Positions 1 through 8,731 of a stretch of DNA of 64,000 nt are shown here, piece by piece. Each line of letters starts with the position of its first letter. Position 1 is the first letter of the stretch. This stretch comes from CAVSRC01 sp963830205. Lineage in GTDB: Bacteria; Pseudomonadota; Alphaproteobacteria; Rhizobiales; Kaistiaceae. The DNA lies in NCBI GenBank assembly GCA_963830205.1, contig CAWHLP010000043.1, positions 186,001-250,000 on the forward strand, given 5' to 3'. The notes beneath the pieces were generated by a model. It did no database searches. It was not told the origin of the DNA and saw nothing but the letters and a program-made list of their open reading frames with translations. Made by a program: the position numbers and the translations under genes.

Positions 1-12
1 GATATGGCTCAT
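1..12 (-). CDS. Start of next gas-vesicle cluster gene (cut by window edge)
   Basis: An ATG on the minus strand at 12-10 overlaps the gvpN stop codon as ATGA, the usual sign of translational coupling. Only four codons (M-S-H-I) are inside the window, so the product cannot be identified. Its position right after gvpN suggests another gvp accessory gene. Confidence 0.5.
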
Positions 13-1046
13 CACAATACCTCCGCGGAGATCTGGCCGAGCCGGGCTCGTGCCGGTTCCGACCCGCCATTCAATCGCTTGCCGGGTTCTTTGACGTGGC
101 TCTGCTTGGCCGGGCAGTGATGCTGGATCAGGCTCATCAGCATCTTGCGCTGCTGCAGGCGCTCATCTGCCGAGCGGCTTCTGAAGGCGGCGCGTCCGCC
201 GAGCACGTCGAGGCACGTCTGCACAAAGCGCGGATCGGCTGACGACATGCTGAGGTTCTGGTCGGCAACAACGCTGGCGATCATGATGCAGGCGCGCAAT
301 GTCGGGACCTGGTCGTACTCGCCGGAGGCCCGGTAATCGCGCACCAGGTCGACGATGTGCTCGGCCTTCGGCCTGGCCAGGCCGGAGCGCGAGATGGTGA
401 TGCCGAGTTCCGTGTCGCGGTCGAAATAGTCGACGTCGATCATCACCATGCGGTCGCTCAACGCATCTTGCGCGTCGTGAACGCCCGAATATTCCTGCGG
501 ATTGCTGGTGAAGATCGCCCGGAATTCCGGATGAACCTTGATGTAGCTCTCGTTTTGATTGGGAACCGGCAGGACCAGCAGCCGCTCCTCCAGGACGCCG
601 AGGAGGATGTTATTGGCTTCGGCGCGCGACCGGGTGAATTCGTCATAGATCAATGTGCTGCCGTTGCGACATGCCGTCGTCAGGCGATGATCCGACCAGC
701 TGCGCGTCGCGTCTTCTTCGAATTTCGTGACTGTGTGGATGTAGCGGTCGACCACCTTCCGGTACTGATATCCAGTCTGCCCGCCGACGAGATTGGACGT
801 CGTCATCTCATCGTCGCCGGTGAGGAACACGACCGGTCGTCCGAGCTGGGCCGCCACATGGAAGGCCAACGTTGTCTTGCCCGAGCCGGCCGGACCACGG
901 AAATGCACCGGGAAGCCGGCGCGAAGGTAGCCAAGGGCGCGATTGCTCAGCTCCAGGATCGCCGGCGTCTCCACGAAATTCGTGCCCGGGCTGATGGATA
1001 TCGTGGTTCCGGCGATGTGGTTGTCTGATTGCGGTGCAGTCGACAT
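12..1046 (-). CDS. gvpN: Gas vesicle protein GvpN, AAA-type ATPase
   Basis: GvpN is the MoxR/AAA-like ATPase that helps gas vesicles grow to full width. The 344-residue protein has a Walker A motif GPAGSGKT at residues 51-58, a Walker B-like segment TLIYDEF at 131-137 followed by the family signature TRSRAEANN, and a sensor-like TSNPQEY further on. The N-terminal FVETP motif and the GDDE-x3-SNLVGG block are typical of GvpN. The start is the ATG at 1046, with GGAG about ten bases upstream. It is the fourth gene of a minus-strand run that begins with gvpA, and its stop overlaps the next start (ATGA). The family assignment is secure; the role in vesicle assembly is known from the family, not shown here. 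Confidence 0.95.
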   Translation of the reverse strand: MSTAPQSDNHIAGTTISISPGTNFVETPAILELSNRALGYLRAGFPVHFRGPAGSGKTTLAFHVAAQLGRPVVFLTGDDEMTTSNLVGGQTGYQYRKVVDRYIHTVTKFEEDATRSWSDHRLTTACRNGSTLIYDEFTRSRAEANNILLGVLEERLLVLPVPNQNESYIKVHPEFRAIFTSNPQEYSGVHDAQDALSDRMVMIDVDYFDRDTELGITISRSGLARPKAEHIVDLVRDYRASGEYDQVPTLRACIMIASVVADQNLSMSSADPRFVQTCLDVLGGRAAFRSRSADERLQQRKMLMSLIQHHCPAKQSHVKEPGKRLNGGSEPARARLGQISAEVL

Positions 1047-1062
1047 GTTCAGGCTCCAGGCA

Positions 1063-1809
1063 TCATGATTGGCAGGCTGCGACGCGCCGTTCGGCGCGAC
1101 TTGGGACGCTTTCGCACTGGTGGGCGCGATACCATTGCTGACGAGCCGCCTCGTGCTGGCCGGGATTGTCCTGCCACGCGAGAAACTGCTGGTAGATGCG
1201 TCTCAGCGCCGGCTCCCACTCCAGCCAGAATTCTTCGTCGAGGGGAAAGATCTCGGACGACCGGTTGCGCCGCGTCCGTCCCGACACACCGGCCGCCATG
1301 CTGCGCTCGAAGTCGGTGCCGAAGCCGGCCGAGGTCTGCGTAACGGCGTAGGCCACGGCATCGCCGAAGCCGAGGGCAAGCGCGTGGTCGAGTCCACGCG
1401 CCTCGCCTATCGCCGCTACCAGCACCGACAGGATCCGAGCCAGGGCGTCCAGATCATCGGCAGTTTGCTCCTCGCCGCGGCGCACCAAGGAGAGAGCATC
1501 GGCGTAGGCGAGAGGGAAGCCTCTCTGCCACTGCTGCGACGGCAGGAGCGTCAGCGTGAAGGCGCTTGGATTGAAGTCATCGACGGTTTCGCTGGCGCCC
1601 AACGCCAACGACAGCCTCTGCCAAAGCGTCCTGAGCAGCGCATGGCTGTTCGCCAGATCAGGCAGCAAGACGATCTCGGGCTGCAATCCATCGCGCACGA
1701 CCACGCGGCAGGCGAGCCCTGTGAAAGGTTGAAGCGGAGGCGGCAGCGTCGCTTCTATGCTGCCGCTCGTGCGCCCTGCCGATCTGATCCTGCACACACC
1801 CAAGTTCAT
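1063..1809 (-). CDS. Unknown protein in the gas-vesicle cluster
   Basis: I do not recognise this 248-residue protein. It has no signal peptide and no membrane segment. The middle (about residues 95-160) looks helical and alanine/leucine rich. The C-terminal third is aromatic and charged, with a tryptophan/glutamate-rich patch (EEFWLEWEP) and a basic stretch before it. It lies 16 bp upstream of gvpN and about 185 bp downstream of the coiled-coil gene, on the same strand, so it is probably part of the gas-vesicle operon. The start at 1809 follows GGATG. It could be an accessory or regulatory gvp protein, but nothing in the sequence proves this. Confidence 0.6.
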   Translation of the reverse strand: MNLGVCRIRSAGRTSGSIEATLPPPLQPFTGLACRVVVRDGLQPEIVLLPDLANSHALLRTLWQRLSLALGASETVDDFNPSAFTLTLLPSQQWQRGFPLAYADALSLVRRGEEQTADDLDALARILSVLVAAIGEARGLDHALALGFGDAVAYAVTQTSAGFGTDFERSMAAGVSGRTRRNRSSEIFPLDEEFWLEWEPALRRIYQQFLAWQDNPGQHEAARQQWYRAHQCESVPSRAERRVAACQS

Positions 1810-1994
1810 CGTTCATCCATCCAATGTGTTCGACACCGCATCCGGGCTAGCGCGCGATCTAGCGGCGCACCTAGCAGATCGCCTGGCCGCGGCTTTGCGC
1901 TCCGCTTTGTCGCACCGAGCGGAAGCCAGGCGGGCGGTTACGACGTTTCCATCAACCGTCCGCTCAGCGCTTCCGCATCGACGCTGCCGGCGCG

Positions 1995-2645
1995 TCAGCC
2001 ATGGGCCAGGGCCGACCAGATCTGGCGCGCACCCATCAGGTCACGCTGAATTGCGCCACGGAAGTTCGCGACCTCTGCGCCGAACTCGCGCCGGCCGGTT
2101 GCGAGCGAGGATTTCTGCTGCCTGGCCATCTTCCGGTGCGCTCGCGCCAAGGCTGGCACGATCGTCGCGGCCTCGTCGCGGAACGCCTGCGTCCGCTCCG
2201 CCAGGGAGCGTGCATCTTGCTGCAGGCGGCTGCGCAGCTGGCTGGCGGCCTTCTGCCTGTCGCGCGCGATCTTCATCACCTGCGTGGTCGCGGCGCGGCG
2301 TTGCGCGGATGTTTCCCGGACCAGGGAAGAGAGGAACTTCTGGGCTTGCCCGCGATAGTCGCGCAGCAGTTCGCCGCGCATGGTCGCGCAAGCGGCCAAT
2401 GTCGCCTGCGTGGCGTGGCGCATATCGTCGATGGCCGACGTCCGAAAATCCGACGCCTGCGCAAGCTCCCGAGCCAGGCGACCCATATCGCCAGCCAGCG
2501 GCCCGCCGGCCATCGGCCGGACAGCCGCTTTCGCGTGAGCCGGCTTTGAGCGAGCGGTCTTTGCCTTCGCGGCCTTTGCGCCGGTGGACTTGGACCGAGC
2601 GGCGGTCTTCGACCGGGCGGTCTTTGACATGGCAGCCTTGGACAT
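1995..2645 (-). CDS. Basic coiled-coil protein, GvpC-like candidate
   Basis: The 216-residue product starts with about 45 residues made of Lys/Ala/Ser-rich repeats (SK-TARSK, AKAAKAK, SKPAHAK) and continues as one long helical region to its end. Segments such as FLSSLVRETSAQRR, TQAFRDEA and ANFRGAIQRDL resemble the spacing of FLS and AF/NF blocks in the 33-residue repeats of GvpC, the protein that stiffens gas vesicles from outside. The repeats here are not regular enough to call GvpC. The start ATG at 2645 is chosen because AAGGG lies about eight bases upstream; a longer reading from 2693 lacks such a site. The gene directly follows gvpA on the same strand. A phasin- or histone-like protein is the alternative reading of the basic N-terminus. 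Confidence 0.6.
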   Translation of the reverse strand: MSKAAMSKTARSKTAARSKSTGAKAAKAKTARSKPAHAKAAVRPMAGGPLAGDMGRLARELAQASDFRTSAIDDMRHATQATLAACATMRGELLRDYRGQAQKFLSSLVRETSAQRRAATTQVMKIARDRQKAASQLRSRLQQDARSLAERTQAFRDEAATIVPALARAHRKMARQQKSSLATGRREFGAEVANFRGAIQRDLMGARQIWSALAHG

Positions 2646-2796
2646 AACGGTGCCCTTTCGTCTCAGATCTCGTTTGCGCTGATTGAGCGTCAACGAAGCG
2701 ATCTGGCGGTAGGAGGGGTCAGGGAGCGAAGCGGCACCTTCGTTGCGTGCCAGCGTCGCTTCGCTCCCGTTTCGTCTAGCGTTGTCGCAGAGACCG

Positions 2797-3006
2797 TCAG
2801 GCCGTCTGCGCCGACGTCAGGCCAATGGCCTCGGCATACTTCAGGTAGGTGTCGACGCTGGCGACCACGATGCGGGCCTCGATCGCAAGCAGCTCGATCC
2901 CGACCAGCGAGACGCGGGCCCATGCGTCGATGACGACGCCCTTGTCGAGAATGCGGTCAACAACCTCGGCGAGGCTCGTCGATGCGATGGTCTTCTCAAC
3001 AGCCAT
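2797..3006 (-). CDS. gvpA: Gas vesicle structural protein GvpA
   Basis: GvpA is the small hydrophobic subunit that forms the ribs of the gas vesicle wall. The 69-residue protein shows the full family signature: SLAEVVDRILDKG near residue 10, then VIDAWARVSLVGIELL and a second helix ending VDTYLKYAEAIGL. Length matches typical GvpA. The start is the ATG at 3006, with GGAGA six bases upstream; ten extra codons of the open frame are not needed. It is the first gene of the minus-strand gvp run. The 238 bp between it and the FixJ-type gene must hold its promoter, but I see no convincing sigma-70, sigma-54 or EcfG element there. Confidence 0.97.
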   Translation of the reverse strand: MAVEKTIASTSLAEVVDRILDKGVVIDAWARVSLVGIELLAIEARIVVASVDTYLKYAEAIGLTSAQTA

Positions 3007-3244
3007 GATTTTTCTCCTTCGCTTCTGTGCAGTCATTCAACACCCCCAGACAAGAGCACACACGCGTGCGTGGCATAAGCTGGGTCGAACACCTGTGGCG
3101 CGAAGGGTTTTCCCCCTAGGTAGATTGAGCAGATCAGCGGCGGCGAAGTGCGCCAGCGTCAGGCGCTCTTGCGAGGGGAGGAATTTGCTTGCCGTCGCTT
3201 GAAGGTTCCGAGACCGGACCGGATTGCGCCGGACTTTCCGCGAG

Positions 3245-3931
3245 TTATTCTCCCGCTGAGCGGAAGAATCTCCTCCGGTCAAGTCGATAGAGGCCCGGAG
3301 GGCTGGCCTCGGGCGGCTTCACCATCTTGAAACTGCCGAGGATCTGAATGACCAGATTCACCACGCTATGGACCTGCATCTTCTGCATGAGATGCGCGCG
3401 GTAGATCTCGATCGCCTTCGGACCGACGCCGAGGTGGCGCGCGGTCTCCTTGTTCGACATGCCGTTGAGCACGCAATCGAGAACTTGCCGTTCCCGGTTC
3501 GACAATTTTTCCACGCGGGCCAATGTGGCTTCGCGCTGATGCAGCGCCTCATGCGCACTGATGTCGTACTGGACCCAATGCTGAATGCTTTCCAGCAGCA
3601 GTTCGCTGTTGACCGGTTTTTCGAAGAAGTCGACCGCTCCAAGCTTCATCGCGCGGACCACCGCCGACAGATCGCCGTGCCCGGTAAGGAAGATCACCGG
3701 GACGGTCCTGGATCGTTCCTGCAGACGGATCAATGTTTCGATGCCATTCAGTTCCGGCATGCGCAGGTCGAGAATGACGCAGCCCGGGCGACGCGCATCG
3801 AACTCTTCGATGAACTCCAGGGGCGATTCGAACGTCGCTGCGTCCAAGCCGACGGTCATGAGCAGGAGTTGCGTCGCGTCGCGTGCACATCCATCGTCAT
3901 CGACGACATATACGACAACGTCCTGACTCAC
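3245..3931 (-). CDS. FixJ-family two-component response regulator
   Basis: The 228-residue protein is a receiver domain followed by a LuxR-type helix-turn-helix. The acidic cluster DDD (11-13), phosphoacceptor Asp55 in CVILDLRMPELNG and the conserved Lys in FFEKPV make the receiver complete. The DNA-binding domain covers about residues 143-186 (LSNRERQVL ... GVGPKAIEIYRAHL). The start is a GTG at 3931, because a clear GGAGG lies seven bases upstream. No histidine kinase of the FixL type is adjacent, so it is an orphan here. It sits upstream of gvpA on the same strand and could regulate gas-vesicle genes; that is only inference from position. A C-terminal tail rich in Arg and Pro follows the HTH. 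Confidence 0.9.
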   Translation of the reverse strand: MSQDVVVYVVDDDGCARDATQLLLMTVGLDAATFESPLEFIEEFDARRPGCVILDLRMPELNGIETLIRLQERSRTVPVIFLTGHGDLSAVVRAMKLGAVDFFEKPVNSELLLESIQHWVQYDISAHEALHQREATLARVEKLSNRERQVLDCVLNGMSNKETARHLGVGPKAIEIYRAHLMQKMQVHSVVNLVIQILGSFKMVKPPEASPPGLYRLDRRRFFRSAGE

Positions 3932-4129
3932 CGGGCACCTCCAGACAACGCTGTGCGCGCAGTCGAATTCAGGCGATTTGAATTAGCATAGTCTTCGGAG
4001 TCATTTGTTGCTCGGCCTGAGTTATTTCTCAACAGGGGTAATACCTAAAATTCTGCCTATATGATTTCTCTTGGCAGACAGCGGTTTCATGCTGGCTGTT
4101 CGGGCGTTCGGTCCAGAGGTCAGGTGGAT

Positions 4130-4316
4130 TGGTTCGCATTTGAAGCGATCTGGTTCGCAGACATGCTGTTCAAGGGCGCGGACTATGCCGGCGAGCATAT
4201 CCCCGGCCAGGCCTTCGCCGAGGCCAACGGCGGCAGCGTGTCCCTGCTACCGCTGCTCGACGGCTACAGCAATCACCACCGGGACCGTCAAGAAGGTGCG
4301 CGAAGAGAAGGTCTAG
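4130..4316 (+). pseudogene. Possible gene remnant in a 381-bp gap
   Basis: The 3932-4312 stretch holds no intact gene. From about 4130 the plus strand reads as coding-like sequence (FADMLFKGADYAGEHIPG, then FAEANGGSVSLLPLLDGYS). A different frame continues to a natural-looking end (TTGTVKKVREEKV and a TAG at 4314-4316). Joining the two needs one frame change near 4265. This looks like the C-terminal fragment of a decayed gene, perhaps a transport or periplasmic binding protein, but I cannot identify it. The rest of the gap probably carries the promoter of the FixJ-type gene. The stop overlaps the 3' end of the Crp/Fnr gene. Confidence 0.25.
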
Positions 4317-5002
4317 TCGTGAACGATGACGTTGAGGAGCCCGGCATGGACCTTGATGTCGCCGTTGTATTCGATCAGGCCGAGCTTCCGGAACTTGTTC
4401 ATGAATTGGTTGACGCGCGAGCGGGTCGTGCCGACGCGTGCCGCCAGTACGTCCTGGCTGATCTTTGGAACGATCGGGCGCAGTTGCCCATCGTCGCTGA
4501 AGTTGGCAAGCAGGAGGAGCACCCGTGCCAGCCGTTTTTCGCTCGAATTGAAAAGCTGGTCGACAAGATCCGCTTCGATCTGGATGTTGCGCGTCATCAA
4601 GAACGCCATGAACTTTTCGGAGAAATCCTTGTCGTCGTGGAGCCGGCGGACCATTGCCGCCTTCTCGATCCGAATAAGCCTTGATGCCGTCGTGGCAATG
4701 GCAGAGGCCAACCGGCGCGGCTGACCGGAAAGACAACCCTCCCCGAAGAAATCACCGGGGCCCAGGAGCGCGATAACCCCCTCCTTGCCCTGATCGGAGA
4801 CGATACTGAGTTGAACCCCGCCGGTCTCGATATAGAAGACTGCGTCAGCCAAATCGCCTTGGCTGAAGACAATATCCTTGGCATTCAGCTCCGGATCCGA
4901 AGCAAATCCGGCAAAGCCGGTAATGACAAATGCCGGATCAAGGTACGCCGCATTGGCGACCTTTGACGGTTTGGTCGATCCACTCCGCTTGTTGTCTCGC
5001 AT
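4313..5002 (-). CDS. Crp/Fnr-family transcription regulator
   Basis: The 229-residue protein has an N-terminal cyclic-nucleotide-binding fold (residues about 25-145: IVFSQGDLADAVFYIETGGVQLS, LLGPGDFFGEGCLSG) and a C-terminal winged helix (ISQDVLAARVGTTRSRVNQFMNKFRKLGLI). The binding pocket FFGEGCLSGQPRR resembles, but does not exactly match, the cAMP-binding FGE-x-ALL-x-x-x-R motif, so the ligand is uncertain. No N-terminal cysteine cluster of the FNR type is present. The start is the ATG at 5002. It is read away from the divergent GGDEF-EAL gene, with about 150 bp between the starts. This subgroup is common in Rhizobiales in several copies per genome. Confidence 0.88.
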   Translation of the reverse strand: MRDNKRSGSTKPSKVANAAYLDPAFVITGFAGFASDPELNAKDIVFSQGDLADAVFYIETGGVQLSIVSDQGKEGVIALLGPGDFFGEGCLSGQPRRLASAIATTASRLIRIEKAAMVRRLHDDKDFSEKFMAFLMTRNIQIEADLVDQLFNSSEKRLARVLLLLANFSDDGQLRPIVPKISQDVLAARVGTTRSRVNQFMNKFRKLGLIEYNGDIKVHAGLLNVIVHD

Positions 5003-5159
5003 GACGCCCCGAGAGTTTAACGAACGTTAATATCGTACAACCTTTTGTTTAGCCTGAAAAGTAAAAAACCCCAAGCGTGTGCAAAAGGGAACATCGCCAG
5101 CACTTGCGGCGTGGCTATCTCAGACACGCCAACAATTCCCTCGATTCGGGGGAGATCAG

Positions 5160-7292
5160 GTGGTCGACATCCCTCAGCGCCGCAACAACAGAACCCGAAA
5201 CTTTCTCTTCGTCGGTCCCGATCACCTCGATCGCGCCGGCATCGAAGACTGCCTTCTCGGCGTCAAGAACAGTCTTCCGCGGGACAGGCGGCGCCCGATA
5301 CGGATGCATTGGGAAAAGAAGCTGGCATCGGCCCTGACAGCACTGGAGAGCGGTCGTTTTGAGGGTGTCCTTGTCAACCTGTCTCTGCCCGGCGGCGCCG
5401 GGCCTCAGGCTCTGCAAGCCATCCAGAAGGCCGCACCCGATGCTTGCGTGATGGTCATCGCCACCGCGGACCCAGAGGTAGCCGGATCGACCGCAAGGCG
5501 TCAGGCCCCGGACGCACTTATTACGGGATTGCTCGAAGTTCGGCCGCTGTCATCGGGCCTGCGAAACGTGATCGAAGGGAAGTCCGCTGACGAGGTCGGG
5601 TCTGCCGAAGGGGCGCAGGCCACAATCACCCTGGAGTTGATCGGTGACGCGGTCCTGTGTACCAACACCCTTGGCTACGTGACGTATCTTAACGGCGCCG
5701 CTGAGAAGGCCACAGGCTGGCCACGCCAGGAAGCCATCGGCCGCTTGGCGAGCGATGTCTTCCGCATCGTCGATGGTGTCACGCGCAAACGCATCCGCGA
5801 TCCGCTGCAGCTTGCCATCATCAGGAACAGGCCAATGGTGTTGAGGAGAAACGCCATCCTGATCTGCCGGAATGGAGACGAGGTAACGGTCGCGCATACC
5901 ATCGCCCCGATTCACGATCGCAATGGAAACGTGACGGGCACGGTTGTCGTCTTCCAGGATGTCAGCGAAGCCCGCGTGGCCGCGCTCAAGGTGTCCCACC
6001 TGGCGTATCACGACTTTCTCACCGACTTGCCCAACCGGGTCCTGTTCGACGACCGGCTGAACCAGGCGATCAACTTGGCTCGGCGTCACCAGCGGCTGCT
6101 CGCCGTTCTGTTTCTCGACTGCGACAACTTCAAGAACGTCAACGACTCGCTGGGCCATATGATGGGCGACCTCCTGCTCCAGTCGTTGGCCAAGCGGATC
6201 GTCGCCGCTGGACGCAGCTCCGACACGGTCAGCCGCCAGGGCGGCGATGAATTCATCATCCTGCTCCCCGAAATGAACAAGGTCGAAGATGCCGCGACCT
6301 ATGCGCAAAAGATCCTTACCGAAGTGGCGAAGCCACACATCATCGGGGAGCATGAGCTTCATCTGACGGCAAGCATCGGTATCGCCACATATCCAGGCGA
6401 TGGCCGCAACGCCGAAGCGCTGATCCACAGCGCCGACATCGCGCTTTATGAAGCCAAGGAATGCGGCCGCAACACCTACAAATGCTTCCACCAGGGCATG
6501 AAGCCTCGTGCGCTCGAAAGGCGATCCGCCGAAGGCGGCCTTCTCAACGCGTTGGAGAAGGAAGAGTTCCTTCTGCACTATCAGGCGCGGGTGAACCTGC
6601 TGACGGGCGCGGTCGTCGGGGCCGAAGCGCTCATCCGCTGGCGCGATCCCGAGCGCGGCATCGTCCTTCCGTTGGACTTCGTGCAGGGTGCGGAAGATTC
6701 CGGATTGATCGTGCCGATCGGACGATGGGTCCTGCGCGAGGCATGTCGACAGGCAAAGAATTGGCGAGACGCCGGGCTGCCGATCGGCACCTTGGCGGTC
6801 AACGTTTCCCCCGTCGAGTTTCGCAACGCCGCCTATCTGGACGGCATCAACGATTTGCTTGCCGACGGTCTCCTTGAGCCCGGTACGCTAGAACTGGAAC
6901 TCACCGAGAGCGCGCTTGTTCAGGATATGCAAACCGCCAGCACGACACTGAATGCGCTGTCGGGTCTGGGTATCAAGCTGGCGCTCGACGACTTCGGCAC
7001 CGGCTTTTCGAGTCTGAGTTATCTCCAGCGTTTCGCAATCAATACACTGAAGATCGATCGCTCTTTCGTGGACAGACTGCCCGAAGAGGCATGGGACAGG
7101 TCCCTGGTCGGGGCGATCATCAACATGGGCAAAAGCCTGGAACTGGCCGTGGTCGCCGAGGGGATCGAGACCGAAAGCCAGCTCAACATCCTGCGCGAAT
7201 TGAACTGCGCGGAGGGCCAGGGTTTCCATTTCTGCCATCCGCTTCCACCTGAGGAATTCGCGGCGTATCTGAGCGCGTCGCGAAGCCAGTGA
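5160..7292 (+). CDS. Pseudo-receiver - PAS - GGDEF - EAL cyclic-di-GMP enzyme
   Basis: The 710-residue protein has four parts. Residues 14-140 resemble a receiver domain, but the phosphoacceptor position is Asn73 (VLVNLSLPGGAG), so it cannot be phosphorylated there. A PAS domain spans about 155-270. The GGDEF domain (about 280-440) is intact, with GGDEF at 361-365 and an RxxD inhibitory site (RSSD, 352-355) five residues before it. The EAL domain (about 455-700) keeps EAL, NVSP, ELTES, DDFGTG, KIDRS and EGIET, so it should cleave c-di-GMP. I start at the GTG at 5160, because GGGGGAG stands eight bases upstream; the open frame reaches back to 5079. It overlaps the region of the next c-di-GMP gene and is probably co-transcribed with it. 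Confidence 0.9.
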   Translation: MVDIPQRRNNRTRNFLFVGPDHLDRAGIEDCLLGVKNSLPRDRRRPIRMHWEKKLASALTALESGRFEGVLVNLSLPGGAGPQALQAIQKAAPDACVMVIATADPEVAGSTARRQAPDALITGLLEVRPLSSGLRNVIEGKSADEVGSAEGAQATITLELIGDAVLCTNTLGYVTYLNGAAEKATGWPRQEAIGRLASDVFRIVDGVTRKRIRDPLQLAIIRNRPMVLRRNAILICRNGDEVTVAHTIAPIHDRNGNVTGTVVVFQDVSEARVAALKVSHLAYHDFLTDLPNRVLFDDRLNQAINLARRHQRLLAVLFLDCDNFKNVNDSLGHMMGDLLLQSLAKRIVAAGRSSDTVSRQGGDEFIILLPEMNKVEDAATYAQKILTEVAKPHIIGEHELHLTASIGIATYPGDGRNAEALIHSADIALYEAKECGRNTYKCFHQGMKPRALERRSAEGGLLNALEKEEFLLHYQARVNLLTGAVVGAEALIRWRDPERGIVLPLDFVQGAEDSGLIVPIGRWVLREACRQAKNWRDAGLPIGTLAVNVSPVEFRNAAYLDGINDLLADGLLEPGTLELELTESALVQDMQTASTTLNALSGLGIKLALDDFGTGFSSLSYLQRFAINTLKIDRSFVDRLPEEAWDRSLVGAIINMGKSLELAVVAEGIETESQLNILRELNCAEGQGFHFCHPLPPEEFAAYLSASRSQ

Positions 7293-7303
7293 GGATTCAA
7301 GCC

Positions 7304-8680
7304 ATGTTGGAAGAAGCGCGACAAGAGAATGAAACGATTACGAAGCCAAACGGACGTGATGGAATTGCGCGTATCAGACCTCTCAACGGGGCCCGCAACG
7401 AACAGTCGGTGCATGTGCTCGTCGCCGGCGAGAAGGACTACTACGAGAAGGTCGTCGACGCCCTCGCCGCGGCGGAGATTTCGCTGATCGATGACGCGGC
7501 AACAGAACACGAACTCTTCGAAAAGCTGCAACGCGAAGATTACGACTGTGTCATCGTCGGTCAGACCGCCTGCGGCCATAGCAGCATCGAGCTTCGAGAG
7601 CTGATCGAACAGCGTGTCCCCAATCGCTCCGCCATGATCATGCTGACCGATGCCGCCAATCAGAAAGTCATCCTCAAGGCATTTCGAAGCGGCTTCAGCG
7701 ACTTCGTTTCAATGGATCACGAGTTCGCTCGGGAACTGGTCCAGGCGGTGCGCCGCTCGGTCGAGCGCAATCGCAGGACGCAGGTTCTGATCGACGAAAA
7801 CGAGCACCTGTCGATGCTCGCGCACTATGATCGGCTGACCGGCCTCCCTAACCGCAGCTTCCTTGAGGAGCGTCTCGCTACCCTGCACTCCGGCGCAAAA
7901 AGGCACACCGACCCGTTTGCCGTATTGCTGGTTGATATCAATCGCTTCGAAGAGATCCGTGACACCCACGGCCAGGCGATCGGCGATCAGGTGCTCAAGG
8001 CCTTCGCCCAGAAGTTGATGTCCGCCTCGCGCGCCTCCGACACGTTCGGTCGGTTTGGCGGCGCCGAATTCCTCTATCTCATGGACCGCGAGGTGTCGTA
8101 CGCGCAGGTAGAGCAGGCCTGCGTCCGGCTCACCGAGGCATTGTCGTTCTCCGCCGAGTTGGACAGCGTCGGAGTGGCACTGTCGGCCAGCATCGGTGCG
8201 GTCATCTACCCGTTCGACGGCAAGACCAGCCACGAGCTGCTGGGCGTCGCCAGGCAGGCCCTGAATACCGCGAAGGCAAACGCCAGCGGATATCACCTGC
8301 CGCACCAGGTGCAACTCGCATCGGAGGATGCAAGCCAGACGGCGGCGATCGCCAATTCCGAGACGAACGGCCCGGCCGCTACCGTGGCAACCGCGGCAAC
8401 TGACGCTGCAGTTCCCGACAAACGCGCCGAGAACCGGCGTCGCGATCGCCGCGACCGCGTGCTGTTTCGCGGCAAGATCATTCTAGACGACGGCTTCTCA
8501 ACGATCGACTGTGCCATCCGCGATCTGTCGTCTCGTGGAGCGCGGGTGACTGTCCAGGACCACGCTGTCATTCCACGGATGCTCGCGCTGCTGGTCATCG
8601 ACACCGGCCGCAAGTTTCGCGCGATCCGCCGATGGCAGCGCGGTCAGACCGTCGGTCTGGAATTCTCGGCCGAAAATTGA
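7304..8680 (+). CDS. Pseudo-receiver - degenerate GGDEF - PilZ protein
   Basis: The 458-residue protein joins three c-di-GMP-related parts. The N-terminal receiver-like domain (about 35-155) has Gly86 where the phosphorylated Asp should be. The GGDEF domain (about 170-330) has GGAEF at 252-256, so the catalytic Asp is lost, but the RxxD product-binding site (RASD, 243-246) is kept. A low-complexity Ala/Thr linker leads to a C-terminal PilZ domain (378-455) with the RxxxR element in RRRDRR and the DLSSRG motif. I infer a c-di-GMP receptor or effector, not a synthase. ATG 7304 has GAGG nine bases upstream; a GTG at 7289 overlapping the previous stop is the alternative. It follows the GGDEF-EAL gene directly, so both are likely one operon. 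Confidence 0.88.
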   Translation: MLEEARQENETITKPNGRDGIARIRPLNGARNEQSVHVLVAGEKDYYEKVVDALAAAEISLIDDAATEHELFEKLQREDYDCVIVGQTACGHSSIELRELIEQRVPNRSAMIMLTDAANQKVILKAFRSGFSDFVSMDHEFARELVQAVRRSVERNRRTQVLIDENEHLSMLAHYDRLTGLPNRSFLEERLATLHSGAKRHTDPFAVLLVDINRFEEIRDTHGQAIGDQVLKAFAQKLMSASRASDTFGRFGGAEFLYLMDREVSYAQVEQACVRLTEALSFSAELDSVGVALSASIGAVIYPFDGKTSHELLGVARQALNTAKANASGYHLPHQVQLASEDASQTAAIANSETNGPAATVATAATDAAVPDKRAENRRRDRRDRVLFRGKIILDDGFSTIDCAIRDLSSRGARVTVQDHAVIPRMLALLVIDTGRKFRAIRRWQRGQTVGLEFSAEN

Positions 8681-8731
8681 CGGGGACCAGGGTCACAATC
8701 ATCGGCCCTCCAATCGCGACGGACCTGAACC

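Noticed and set aside
3007..3244. Sigma-54 promoter upstream of gvpA
   Set aside because: A TGGC block is present, but the GC of the -12 element is not at the required distance.
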